Assembly (NCBI RefSeq): GCF_943913695.1
Contig: NZ_CALTZE010000132.1
Location: 1-9,867, forward strand
DNA: 9,867 bases
Direction: 5' to 3'
DNA from: an uncultured Marmoricola sp.
Lineage (GTDB): Bacteria > Actinomycetota > Actinomycetes > Propionibacteriales > Nocardioidaceae
Part shown: piece by piece, positions 1-7,284 of the stretch
Layout of the letters: the number at the start of each line of letters is the position of its first letter
Position numbering within the stretch: position 1 is the first letter of the stretch
The notes under the pieces: model-generated
Told to the model about the DNA's origin: nothing
Seen by the model: the letters and a program-made list of their open reading frames with translations, nothing else
Databases searched by the model: none
Translations under genes and position numbers: made by a program

Positions 1-27
1 CCCCGCACCCCCACCCCCGCTCCCTGA
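1..27 (+). other. Possible 3' end of an upstream gene (Pro/Ala/Thr-rich tail)
   Basis: Reading in the frame that ends at the TGA at 25-27 gives a short open tail, Pro-Arg-Thr-Pro-Thr-Pro-Ala-Pro-stop. The TGA overlaps the ribosome binding site of the next gene, the tight packing seen at the other junctions of this operon. In Tad loci the gene before cpaE is often cpaB (an SAF-domain protein), and a Pro-rich end would not be out of place. With only eight codons visible this is a weak call, and the stretch could equally be non-coding leader. Confidence 0.25.
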
Positions 28-37
28 GGAATCCACC

Positions 38-1210
38 ATGCCGCTCCTGCTCGAGACCGATCGCGCATCGGCACAGGCGCTGCTGCCCCTGCTGGGCTCC
101 CACGCCGAGGTGCACTCCAGCGCCGACGAGCTGGCCCACCGGCTGCAGCGCCGGGCGCACTTCGCGGTCGTGCTCGGACCCGGGCTCGACCTCCCCGCAG
201 CACTCGCCACCGCGGAGCGGGTGCGGCTCGCGCACCCCGCCACCGCCGTCGTACTGGTGCGCACCGTGATCTCCTCCGACCTCTACGCCCCCGCTCTGGA
301 GTCGGGCGTCAGCGCGGTCGTGCAGGCCGACGACCCGGTGGCACTCTCGGCGGCCCTCGACCGGGCCCGCCAGACCTGGCAGGCGATCCAGGGACCCGGC
401 GCCGAGGAGCGCCCCGCCGGGCGCGTGGTGACGGTCTTCTCGCCCAAGGGCGGCGTCGGCAAGACCACCATGAGCGTCAACATCGCGCTGGCCCTGCAGT
501 CGCTCGGCTCGCGCGTGTGCCTGGTCGACCTCGACCTCGCCTTCGGCGACGTCGCCATCACGCTGCAGCTGATCCCGGGCCACACCATCGCCGACGCGGC
601 GGGCTTCGAGGACCGGCTCGACTGGGCGATGCTGCAGAGCATCCTGACCGAGCACCGGTCCGGCCTCGCCGTGGTGGCGGCCCCCACCAACCCCGAGGGC
701 CGCGAGCGCATCACGGCCACGCTCGTACGCCGCGTCATCAGCCAGCTGCGCGACCACTACGACCACGTGGTCGTGGACACCCCGCCGGGCTTCGACGACC
801 AGGTGCTGGGCGCCTTCGACGAGTCCGACGACGTCGTGGTGATCGCGACGCTCGACGTGCCGACGATCAAGAACGTCAAGGTCGCGCTGGAGACCCTCGA
901 CCTGCTGCACCTCGTGCGCGACCACCGCCACCTCGTGCTCAACCGCGCCGACCAGGAGGTCGGCCTGACCGCGGGCAACGTCGAGGACCTGCTCGGCATC
1001 CCCGTCGACGTCAGCGTGCCGAGCACCCTCGCCGTCGCCCTGGCCACCAACAACGGCGACCCCATCGTCTCCTCCGCACCCGACCACGTCGTCTCGCGCA
1101 CGATCGTCGACTTCGCCCGCGGGCTGCCCGGTGTCGTCTCCGCCCCGGCGTCCGCCTCGGGTGGCCGCCGCGGTCTCTTCGGCCGCCGCCGCAAGGAGGT
1201 CGCGCGATGA
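38..1210 (+). CDS. cpaE: CpaE/TadZ-like pilus assembly ATPase with pseudo-receiver domain
   Basis: A 390-residue protein of the TadZ/CpaE group (MinD/ParA superfamily), which places the Tad pilus machine at its site in the cell. Residues 1-115 have an alternating strand/helix pattern like a response-regulator receiver. The expected phosphoacceptor Asp after the third strand is Gly47 (FAVVLG), so the domain is probably not phosphorylated, as in the atypical receiver of TadZ. The deviant Walker A box KGGVGKTT is at 137-144 with both lysines (K137, K142). Walker A' is around D164-D166 (LVDLDL), and Walker B is VVVD ending at D247, followed by TPPGFD. The C-terminus is a short basic tail (GRRGLFGRRRK), possibly membrane- or partner-binding (inference). 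The ATG at 38 is supported by GAGGA at 26-30, seven bases upstream. Its stop overlaps the start of cpaF. Confidence 0.93.
   Translation: MPLLLETDRASAQALLPLLGSHAEVHSSADELAHRLQRRAHFAVVLGPGLDLPAALATAERVRLAHPATAVVLVRTVISSDLYAPALESGVSAVVQADDPVALSAALDRARQTWQAIQGPGAEERPAGRVVTVFSPKGGVGKTTMSVNIALALQSLGSRVCLVDLDLAFGDVAITLQLIPGHTIADAAGFEDRLDWAMLQSILTEHRSGLAVVAAPTNPEGRERITATLVRRVISQLRDHYDHVVVDTPPGFDDQVLGAFDESDDVVVIATLDVPTIKNVKVALETLDLLHLVRDHRHLVLNRADQEVGLTAGNVEDLLGIPVDVSVPSTLAVALATNNGDPIVSSAPDHVVSRTIVDFARGLPGVVSAPASASGGRRGLFGRRRKEVAR
1193..1200 (+). promoter_or_regulatory. Ribosome binding site for cpaF inside the cpaE 3' end
   Basis: AAGGAGGT is a full anti-Shine-Dalgarno match placed six bases before the ATG at 1207, inside the last codons of cpaE. 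It fixes the cpaF start at 1207, although the frame is open much further upstream (no in-frame stop back to at least 517). Confidence 0.85.
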
Positions 1211-2739
1211 GCAGCCTCAGCGAGCGGCTGGCAGGTCTCGGAGGCGGACACGAGCGCAGCGCCTCGGCCGGTCAGCACCTGGCCCGCACCTCCGGCACCG
1301 CGGGCACGCCGACCGCGCCGACCACCCCGGCCCCCTCGGACCGTGCGTCGGACCCGGTCGAGACGGCCTCCGCCGAGGCGGCTCCCGCTGCCGCCCCGGA
1401 GCCCACCCCGGCCAACCTCAGCCAGGACGGAGCGGCGGCTCGCATCGGCGCCCAGAGCGGGCGCTTCGAGGACCTCAAGGAGCACGTGCACACCGAGCTG
1501 CTGCAGCAGCTGGGTCCGCAGCTCTACGACGCCGACCTCGACGTCGAGGAGCTCGAGGCCAAGGTGCGGGTGGTGCTCGCCGACGTGCTGGCCAGCACCA
1601 ACCGGCCACTGACCCGCTCCGACCGCGAGCGCGTCACCCAGGACATCTCCGACGACATCCTGGGTCTCGGGCCCATTGAGACCTACCTGCGCGACCCCGA
1701 CGTCGCCGAGGTGATGGTCAACGGGCCTGCCGACATCTGGCTGGAGCGCCACGGCAAGCTGGTCAAGGTCGACGGCAGGTTCAAGGACGAGACGCACCTG
1801 CGCCGCGTCATCGACAAGATCGTCTCCCGGATCGGCCGGCGCGTGGACGAGGCCTCCCCCATGGTCGACGCCCGGCTCCAGGACGGCAGCCGCGTCAACG
1901 CCGTGGTGCCCCCGCTGGCGATCGACGGCAGCGTGCTGACCATCCGCAAGTTCGCCACCGACCCGCTCACGGTCCGCGACCTGATCAGCTTCGGCTCGCT
2001 GAGCGAGACCGCCGCCGACTTCCTCGACGCCTGCGTCCGCGGCCGGCTCAACGTCGTGGTCTCGGGCGGCACGGGAGCCGGCAAGACCACCACGCTCAAC
2101 GTGCTCTCCTCCTTCATCCCGGCCGACGAGCGCATCGTCACGATCGAGGACGCCGCGGAGCTCCAGCTCAAGCAGGACCACGTGGTGCGCCTGGAGAGCC
2201 GGCCCGCCAACATCGAGGGCAAGGGCGCGGTGACGATCCGCGACCTGGTCCGCAACTCGCTGCGGATGCGCCCCGACCGCATCGTGGTCGGCGAGGTCCG
2301 CGACGCCTCCGCGCTCGACATGCTCCAGGCGATGAACACCGGCCACGACGGGTCCATCTGCACGGTGCACTCCAACGGTCCCCGTGACACCTGCTCCCGG
2401 TTGGAGACGCTCGTGCTCATGGCGGGCATGGACCTGCCCGTGCGCGCCATCCGCGAGCAGATCGCCTCCGCCGTCGACCTGATCGTGCACCAGTCCCGGC
2501 TCAAGGACGGCACCCGGCGCATCACCCACGTCACCGAGGTGGAGCGCATGGAGGGCGACGTCATCACGCTCCAGGACGTCTTCGTCTTCGACAGCTCGGC
2601 CGGCTTCGACCGCGAGGGTCGCTCGCTCGGGTCGCTGCGCCCCACCGGCCTGCGGCCGAAGTTCCTGGAGAAGATGAAGAACAACAACGTCACCGTCGAC
2701 CCCCGCGTCTTCGCGCCGTCCTCGGGAGGACCCCGGTGA
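1207..2739 (+). CDS. cpaF: TadA/CpaF secretion ATPase of the Tad pilus
   Basis: A 510-residue hexameric ATPase of the GspE/VirB11 superfamily that powers Flp pilin extrusion from the cytoplasmic face. Residues 15-85 are a low-complexity Ala/Pro/Thr-rich stretch. The conserved N-terminal domain (from about 86) carries DILGLGPIETYL, a signature of CpaF proteins. In the ATPase domain: Walker A GGTGAGKTT at 287-295 (K293), Asp box IVTIED with E314 and D315, Walker B region RIVVGEVRD with E363, and His box TGHDGS with H380. All catalytic elements are present, so the enzyme should be active. The start at 1207 is set by the AAGGAGGT at 1193-1200 and overlaps the cpaE stop (ATGA). The stop overlaps the next start (GTGA). 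The length is slightly above the usual 400-480 because of the N-terminal linker. Confidence 0.96.
   Translation: MSSLSERLAGLGGGHERSASAGQHLARTSGTAGTPTAPTTPAPSDRASDPVETASAEAAPAAAPEPTPANLSQDGAAARIGAQSGRFEDLKEHVHTELLQQLGPQLYDADLDVEELEAKVRVVLADVLASTNRPLTRSDRERVTQDISDDILGLGPIETYLRDPDVAEVMVNGPADIWLERHGKLVKVDGRFKDETHLRRVIDKIVSRIGRRVDEASPMVDARLQDGSRVNAVVPPLAIDGSVLTIRKFATDPLTVRDLISFGSLSETAADFLDACVRGRLNVVVSGGTGAGKTTTLNVLSSFIPADERIVTIEDAAELQLKQDHVVRLESRPANIEGKGAVTIRDLVRNSLRMRPDRIVVGEVRDASALDMLQAMNTGHDGSICTVHSNGPRDTCSRLETLVLMAGMDLPVRAIREQIASAVDLIVHQSRLKDGTRRITHVTEVERMEGDVITLQDVFVFDSSAGFDREGRSLGSLRPTGLRPKFLEKMKNNNVTVDPRVFAPSSGGPR
2724..2730 (+). promoter_or_regulatory. Ribosome binding site for the VWA-TadB gene
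   Basis: GGGAGGA lies five bases before the GTG at 2736, within the last cpaF codons. It supports the GTG start, which gives a clean signal peptide at the very N-terminus. Confidence 0.75.
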
Positions 2740-4724
2740 GGGCGCGCCGCGGGGTGCTGGCCGCCGCGCTGCTGAGCCTGGTCGCGATCGCTCCGGCGCA
2801 CGCCGCCGAGGTCGCCGACACGGGCGACGGGGCCGCCACGATCGACCACGCCCAGCCCACCGACGACGGCGTCGAGCTGCTGGTCTCGGTGCCCGCCGGG
2901 TCCGACCTCGACCTTGACGGGGTCGAGGTCACCATCGGCGGGGAGCCGGTCGACGCCTCGGCCGGCCTGGCCTCCGACAGCGACCTGGTCCGGCGTACGG
3001 CGGTGCTGGCCCTCGACACCAGCCTCAGCATGCGCGGTGAGCGGATCGCCGCCGCGCAGGCCGCCGCGCTGACCTACCTCGACGTGGTGCCGGCCGACGT
3101 CGAGGTCGGCCTGGTCACCTTCGACGACGACGTCACGACCGTGCTCGCCCCGACGCTCGACCGGGGCGCAGCCCGACAGGCGCTCTCCGAGCTCGAGCTG
3201 CAGCGCGAGACCGCGCTCTACGAGGGCGTGGTCGGCGCCCTCGAGGCCACCGGGCCCGACGACGCGCAAGCCGGTCAGCGCTCGGTGCTGCTGCTCTCCG
3301 ACGGTCGCGACAGCACCGACGCCCCGCTCTCCGGCGCGCTGCGCGCGGTCCGCGACTCGGGCGTGCTGCTCGACGTGGTCGCGCTGCAGCAGGAGGGCGC
3401 AGCCGCGCTGCCGCTGCAGCTGCTGGCCCAGGAGGGTCGCGGCGACGTGCTCGACGCGAGCCGTCCGCAGGCACTCACCGCCGCCTTCCAGGGCCAGGCC
3501 GAGGAGCTGGCGCGCCAGGTCGTCGTCAGCGCCGACGTGCCCGAGGGCGCCGCCGACAGCGCCGACGTCACCGTCGCCGTGCCCAGCAGCAGCGGTCCGG
3601 TCGAGGCCGCCGCCTACCTGCCGGTGCGTCCGGGCGCCGACCCCGAGGTGGAGGCCGCGCAGGAGCAGGCGGCCGCCGAGGAGGCGCGCGCCGCCGCGAC
3701 GGCCGAGGTCGCCGCTCCCGCACCGGGTTGGCAGGTGGCCGACTACCTCGCGCTCGGCGCCGTGGCGGCCATCGGGCTGGGACTGCTCGGCATGCTGCTG
3801 ACCCTCACGCTGGTGCGCCGGGGCCCCGACCGCGAGGACCGGCTGCGCTCCCAGCTCGAGGCCTACGGCGTCTTCGGCGCCCAGCAGCGGGCCAGCTCCT
3901 CCGCGCAGGCGGACTCCGCCGGGGTCGCCGACCAGTTCCGCGGCGCGGCCGAGAAGGCACTGGCCGGTCACAGCGGACTGGAGGCCCGGATCGCCGCACG
4001 TCTCGAGGGGGCCGGCTCCAAGCTCAAGCCCGCGGAGTGGGTGCTGCTCCACGGCGGCATCGCGATCGCCGCGACCGCGCTCGGCCTGCTTCTGGGCTCG
4101 GGCCACGTCGTGCTGTTGCTCGCCGGCCTCGCCGCGGGCGTCGTGGGCCCGTGGGTCTTCCTGAGCATCAAGCGCGCCCGGAGGCTCTCCGCCTTCGCCG
4201 CCGGCCTGCCCGACACCCTGCAGCTGATGGCGGGCTCGCTCTCCGCGGGGCTCTCCCTGGCGCAGTCGGTCGACACCATCGTGCGCGAGGGGGCCGAGCC
4301 CATCGCCGGTGAGTTCCGCCGCGCCGTGGTCGAGGGACGCCTCGGGGTGCCGTTCGAGGACGCCCTGGCCGGTGTCGCGGAGCGCATGGAGAGCCGCGAC
4401 TTCGAGTGGGTCGTGATGGCGATCAAGATCCAGCGCGAGGTGGGCGGCAACCTGGCCGAGCTGCTGCTGCAGGTCACCGCGACGCTGCGCGAGCGGGAGT
4501 ACCTGCGGCGCCACGTCAAGGCGCTCAGCGCCGAGGGCCGGCTCTCGGCGTGGGTCCTGGGCGGCCTGCCGCCCGGCTTCCTGCTCTACCTCACGGCATC
4601 GAAGCCCGACTACGTGCAGCCGCTCTACTCCACCCCCCTGGGCTGGCTGATGCTCGGCGGCATGGCCGTGCTGATGGCCGTCGGCATGTTCTGGATGATG
4701 AAGGTCGCGAAGGTGGACCTGTGA
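2736..4724 (+). CDS. tadB: TadB-like pilus platform protein fused to an N-terminal VWA domain
   Basis: A 662-residue protein, about twice the usual TadB length. Residues 1-23 look like a Sec signal peptide ending in AHA before AE. Residues 86-265 form a von Willebrand factor A domain with a complete MIDAS: DTSLS (D94, S96, S98), T159 (ETALYEG) and D189 (LLLSDG). A Glu/Ala-rich linker (about 302-331) leads to a membrane helix at 334-360 followed by RRGPDR, then a full TadB: helices near 437-455 and 457-476, the cytoplasmic T2SSF/GspF domain (about 485-600, with SLSAGLSLAQSV and KIQREVGGNLAELL), and helices at 603-622 and 635-656. Charge distribution puts the VWA domain outside and the T2SSF domain inside. 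The platform part should couple CpaF ATP hydrolysis to pilin extraction. The VWA part is a likely metal-dependent protein- or surface-binding module (inference). It overlaps both neighbours. Whether the fusion is frequent in actinobacteria cannot be judged here. Confidence 0.9.
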   Translation: MRARRGVLAAALLSLVAIAPAHAAEVADTGDGAATIDHAQPTDDGVELLVSVPAGSDLDLDGVEVTIGGEPVDASAGLASDSDLVRRTAVLALDTSLSMRGERIAAAQAAALTYLDVVPADVEVGLVTFDDDVTTVLAPTLDRGAARQALSELELQRETALYEGVVGALEATGPDDAQAGQRSVLLLSDGRDSTDAPLSGALRAVRDSGVLLDVVALQQEGAAALPLQLLAQEGRGDVLDASRPQALTAAFQGQAEELARQVVVSADVPEGAADSADVTVAVPSSSGPVEAAAYLPVRPGADPEVEAAQEQAAAEEARAAATAEVAAPAPGWQVADYLALGAVAAIGLGLLGMLLTLTLVRRGPDREDRLRSQLEAYGVFGAQQRASSSAQADSAGVADQFRGAAEKALAGHSGLEARIAARLEGAGSKLKPAEWVLLHGGIAIAATALGLLLGSGHVVLLLAGLAAGVVGPWVFLSIKRARRLSAFAAGLPDTLQLMAGSLSAGLSLAQSVDTIVREGAEPIAGEFRRAVVEGRLGVPFEDALAGVAERMESRDFEWVVMAIKIQREVGGNLAELLLQVTATLREREYLRRHVKALSAEGRLSAWVLGGLPPGFLLYLTASKPDYVQPLYSTPLGWLMLGGMAVLMAVGMFWMMKVAKVDL

Positions 4725-5656
4725 TGACGCTCGTGCTGCTCCTCGGCATCTCCCTGGTCTTCCTGGCCATGTTCCTGGTGCTCGCCTCCATCGGTGGGCT
4801 CAGCCGCGAGCAGGCCGGCGTCAACCGCTCGATGCAGGTGCTCGAGGCCCTCACCGCGGCTCCGGAGGAGATGACCAAGGAGCTCGATCCCTCCTTCAGC
4901 GAGCGGGTGGTCTTCCCGCTGCTCGGGAGGGCGCAGGGCTTCGGTCGCAAGCTGACGCCCGCCGACGCGGGTGAGCGCATCCGCGAGAAGCTCGACAAGG
5001 CCGGCAACCCGCCCGGCTGGACCGTCGAGCGCGTCGTCGCCGGCAAGGCGGTCGGCTTCGTGGTGGCGCTCGTGGTCTCGGTCGTGGTGCTGCTGGTGAT
5101 GTCGGTCTCGTTCCCCGTGATGATGGGGGTGACCGTGCTGGCCTCGCTGCTCGGCTACCACGCGCCCAACATGTACCTCTACCAGAAGGCCTACGACCGC
5201 ACCGCCGCCATCCAGAAGGCGCTGCCCGACGCCATCGACCTGCTCACCATCTCCGTCGAGTCCGGCCTGGCCTTCGACGGCGCGGTCGCCCAGGTTGCCC
5301 GCAACACCGACGGTCCGCTGGCCGACGAGTTCGCCCGGATGCTCCAGGAGATGCAGATCGGCCGCACCCGCAGCGACTCCCTGCGCTCGATGGCCGAGCG
5401 CACCTCGCTGCCCGACGTACGCGCCTTCACCGGCGCCATGGTCCAGGCCGACGCCTTCGGCATCCCCATCGGCCAGGTGCTGCGCGTGCAGTCCAGCGAG
5501 ATCCGCGTCAAGCGCCGTCAGTGGGCCGAGGAGGCGGCGCAGAAGGTCCCGGTCAAGATCCTGGTGCCACTGATCTTCTGCATCCTGCCCTGTCTGTTCA
5601 TCGCCGTGCTCGGCCCCGCGGCCATCACCCTGATGGACAGCTTCCGCGGCATGTGA
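4724..5656 (+). CDS. tadC: TadC-like pilus platform protein (T2SSF family)
   Basis: A 310-residue integral membrane protein that partners TadB in the inner-membrane platform of the Tad pilus. A membrane helix covers residues 2-23. Amphipathic cytoplasmic sequence follows (GVNRSM... to about 100), then helices at about 107-128 and 130-147, the T2SSF domain (about 160-275, with ALPDAIDLLTISVESGLAFDGA within it and IGQVLRVQSSEIR near its end), and a last helix at 278-302 (PVKILVPLIFCILPCLFIAV). Gene order after TadB and length close to family norms support TadC. The ATG at 4724 overlaps the preceding TGA by one base, with AAGGTGG at 4710-4716 seven bases upstream. A GTG one codon earlier (4721) is a less likely start. 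This is the last gene of the assembly operon. Confidence 0.92.
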   Translation: MTLVLLLGISLVFLAMFLVLASIGGLSREQAGVNRSMQVLEALTAAPEEMTKELDPSFSERVVFPLLGRAQGFGRKLTPADAGERIREKLDKAGNPPGWTVERVVAGKAVGFVVALVVSVVVLLVMSVSFPVMMGVTVLASLLGYHAPNMYLYQKAYDRTAAIQKALPDAIDLLTISVESGLAFDGAVAQVARNTDGPLADEFARMLQEMQIGRTRSDSLRSMAERTSLPDVRAFTGAMVQADAFGIPIGQVLRVQSSEIRVKRRQWAEEAAQKVPVKILVPLIFCILPCLFIAVLGPAAITLMDSFRGM

Positions 5657-5670
5657 GGCCGGTTTCGGCC
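5657..5670 (+). terminator. Short hairpin immediately after tadC
   Basis: GGCCG (5657-5661) and CGGCC (5666-5670) form a five-base-pair stem with a GTTT loop directly after the tadC stop. There is no T-tract, so this is at best a weak or partial terminator between the pilus operon and the kinase gene. Confidence 0.25.
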
Positions 5671-5691
5671 ACCTCCGACTCCTCGCCTCAC

Positions 5692-5697
5692 TAGCCT
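5692..5697 (+). promoter_or_regulatory. Candidate -10 element of a leaderless promoter for the histidine kinase
   Basis: TAGCCT matches the TANNNT -10 pattern and ends six bases before the ATG at 5704, the distance expected when transcription starts at the start codon itself. No Shine-Dalgarno sequence precedes that ATG, which fits leaderless translation, common in actinobacteria. No convincing -35 hexamer is visible around 5669-5675. Confidence 0.45.
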
Positions 5698-5703
5698 GGG
5701 CCC

Positions 5704-7236
5704 ATGACCGAGGCGAAGCGGGCGGGGCTCGCCGCCCGCGCCCTCGCCCTCGCCGTCTTGGTGCCGCTCTCCGCGCTGACCGGTGCCGAGCACCTGCGCA
5801 ACACCGTCTTCCTGCTGCTGGTGGCCGTGGTCGCCGGCCTGCTCATCGCGCTCGGACGCGTGCCCGCCTCGGCCGTCGCAGCGGTCGAGGCCGGGGTCGT
5901 GGCGATGGTGACGGTGGTGGCCTTCCCCGAGATCGCCACGGTGGCGCCCTACCTCGTGGTGCCCGTGCTCGCCGCGGCGCTGGAGTCCGGGCGCCGGGCG
6001 ATGCTGGTCGTGGTCGCGATCGAGGCCGCGCTGCTGCTGGCCGGCTGGGCCGTCCTGGAGCACACGTGGAGCCGCACCTACGCCGCCAGCGCGACGCTGT
6101 GGCTGGCCGCCGGGCTGGGGGTCGGCGTGCTCGCCACCTGGCTGCGCGGCGCGGTCGCGACCCCCGAGGAGGACCAGCCCTACCGCAGCGCGGTCGCGCT
6201 GATCCGGCGCCTCGAGGCGCTCTCGGGGCGGCTCAGCGGCGGGCTCGACGCCGTCGGCACGGCGGAGGAGATCATGGACCTCACCGAGGACGTGGTGCCG
6301 CTGCGTGCCGCAGGCGTCTTCGTGCGGAGCCCGGGCGGCTCGGTGGTCCCGATCCGCTACACCGCCGGCACGGCGCCCGGCACCATGGGCTGGGCCGCCG
6401 AGATGTCGGAGCGGTGCTGGGAGTACGAGGCCGTGATGCTGCGCGAGCGACGCCTGGCACTGCCGTTGGCGGTCAACGACGAGATCGTCGCGGTGCTCGT
6501 GGTCGACGCCGTGCGGCCCGTCGATTCCACGGCCGTCCCCCGGCTGCGGCACACGCTCGCACGCCCGACCGTGCAGCTCCAGGCCGCCCTGCTCTTCGGC
6601 AAGGTGCGCGACACCGCCATGGCCCAGGAGCGGCAGCGGATCGCCCGCGAGGTGCACGACGGCGTCGCCCAGGACGTCGCCGGGCTCGGCTACCTCATCG
6701 ACAACCTGCTCGCCCAGACCCAGGACGCGGAGCAGCAGGAGCGGCTGCTCGCGCTGCGCCAGGAGGTCTCCAAGGTCGTCACCGAGCTGCGCTACAGCGT
6801 CTTCGACCTGCGGCGGGAACAGGGCGCCAGCACCGGTCTCGGCGAGAGCATCGCGGCGTACGCCAACCAGATCAGCGCCAGCTCGCAGCTCACGGTGCAC
6901 CTGACCCTCGACGAGGAGGGTCCGCGGCTGCCCCGCGACCAGGAGTTCGAGCTGATGCGGATCGCGCAGGAGGCGATGACCAACGCGCGCAAGCACGCGC
7001 AGGCCCACAACCTGTGGGTGCGCTGCGCCGTCCGCGCGCCCCACGCCGAGATCGAGGTCACCGACGACGGCACCCAGCAGCATCGGCCACGCTCGGACTC
7101 CCAGGGGCTGAAGATCATGCGCGAGCGGGCCCAGGCGATCGGCGCCGACCTCAGCGTCCGCGCGCCGCAGGAGGGCGCGCCCGGCACCCGGGTGCTGGTC
7201 CGTGTCGGCACCCCGCGGCCCGACGACGCGGGCTAG
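5704..7236 (+). CDS. Membrane sensor histidine kinase (HisKA_3 / DesK-NarX type)
   Basis: A 510-residue sensor kinase. Residues 8-146 hold about six hydrophobic helices with very short loops (near 8-24, 33-50, 55-73, 78-95, 99-117, 126-146), so the signal is probably sensed in or at the membrane rather than by a large outer domain. Residues 165-300 resemble a GAF-type domain. The dimerisation/phosphoacceptor motif ERQRIAREVHDGVAQD places the phosphorylated histidine at H318. The HATPase_c domain has the N box EAMTNARKHA (N427). Its G1 box reads DDGTQ at 454-458, lacking the second glycine of DxGxG, and the G2-like segment QGLKIMRERA follows at 467-476. The likely substrate is the response regulator encoded 48 bases downstream. 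It is the first gene after the pilus operon, from which it is separated by 47 bases and probably by its own promoter. The signal is unknown. Confidence 0.92.
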   Translation: MTEAKRAGLAARALALAVLVPLSALTGAEHLRNTVFLLLVAVVAGLLIALGRVPASAVAAVEAGVVAMVTVVAFPEIATVAPYLVVPVLAAALESGRRAMLVVVAIEAALLLAGWAVLEHTWSRTYAASATLWLAAGLGVGVLATWLRGAVATPEEDQPYRSAVALIRRLEALSGRLSGGLDAVGTAEEIMDLTEDVVPLRAAGVFVRSPGGSVVPIRYTAGTAPGTMGWAAEMSERCWEYEAVMLRERRLALPLAVNDEIVAVLVVDAVRPVDSTAVPRLRHTLARPTVQLQAALLFGKVRDTAMAQERQRIAREVHDGVAQDVAGLGYLIDNLLAQTQDAEQQERLLALRQEVSKVVTELRYSVFDLRREQGASTGLGESIAAYANQISASSQLTVHLTLDEEGPRLPRDQEFELMRIAQEAMTNARKHAQAHNLWVRCAVRAPHAEIEVTDDGTQQHRPRSDSQGLKIMRERAQAIGADLSVRAPQEGAPGTRVLVRVGTPRPDDAG

Positions 7237-7239
7237 GGT
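7234..7239 (+). promoter_or_regulatory. Possible -10 element for the response regulator gene
   Basis: TAGGGT overlaps the kinase stop codon (TAG at 7234-7236) and fits TANNNT. Transcription would start near 7246, giving a leader of about 40 bases before the ATG at 7285. No clear Shine-Dalgarno sequence lies close to that start; GGAGG at 7246-7250 is too far away. The regulator could instead be co-transcribed with the kinase. Confidence 0.25.
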
Positions 7240-7284
7240 GCGCGTGGAGGTCCGGCGCCAGGCTCCCCCACAGGCCCGGTAGTG

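Noticed and set aside
1683..4514. Very long minus-strand open frame opposite cpaF and tadB
   Set aside because: The translation is rich in Gly, Ala, Arg, Asp and His with no recognisable domain, and it lies opposite two genes with intact catalytic motifs. It is a product of high GC content, where stops are rare in the antisense frame.
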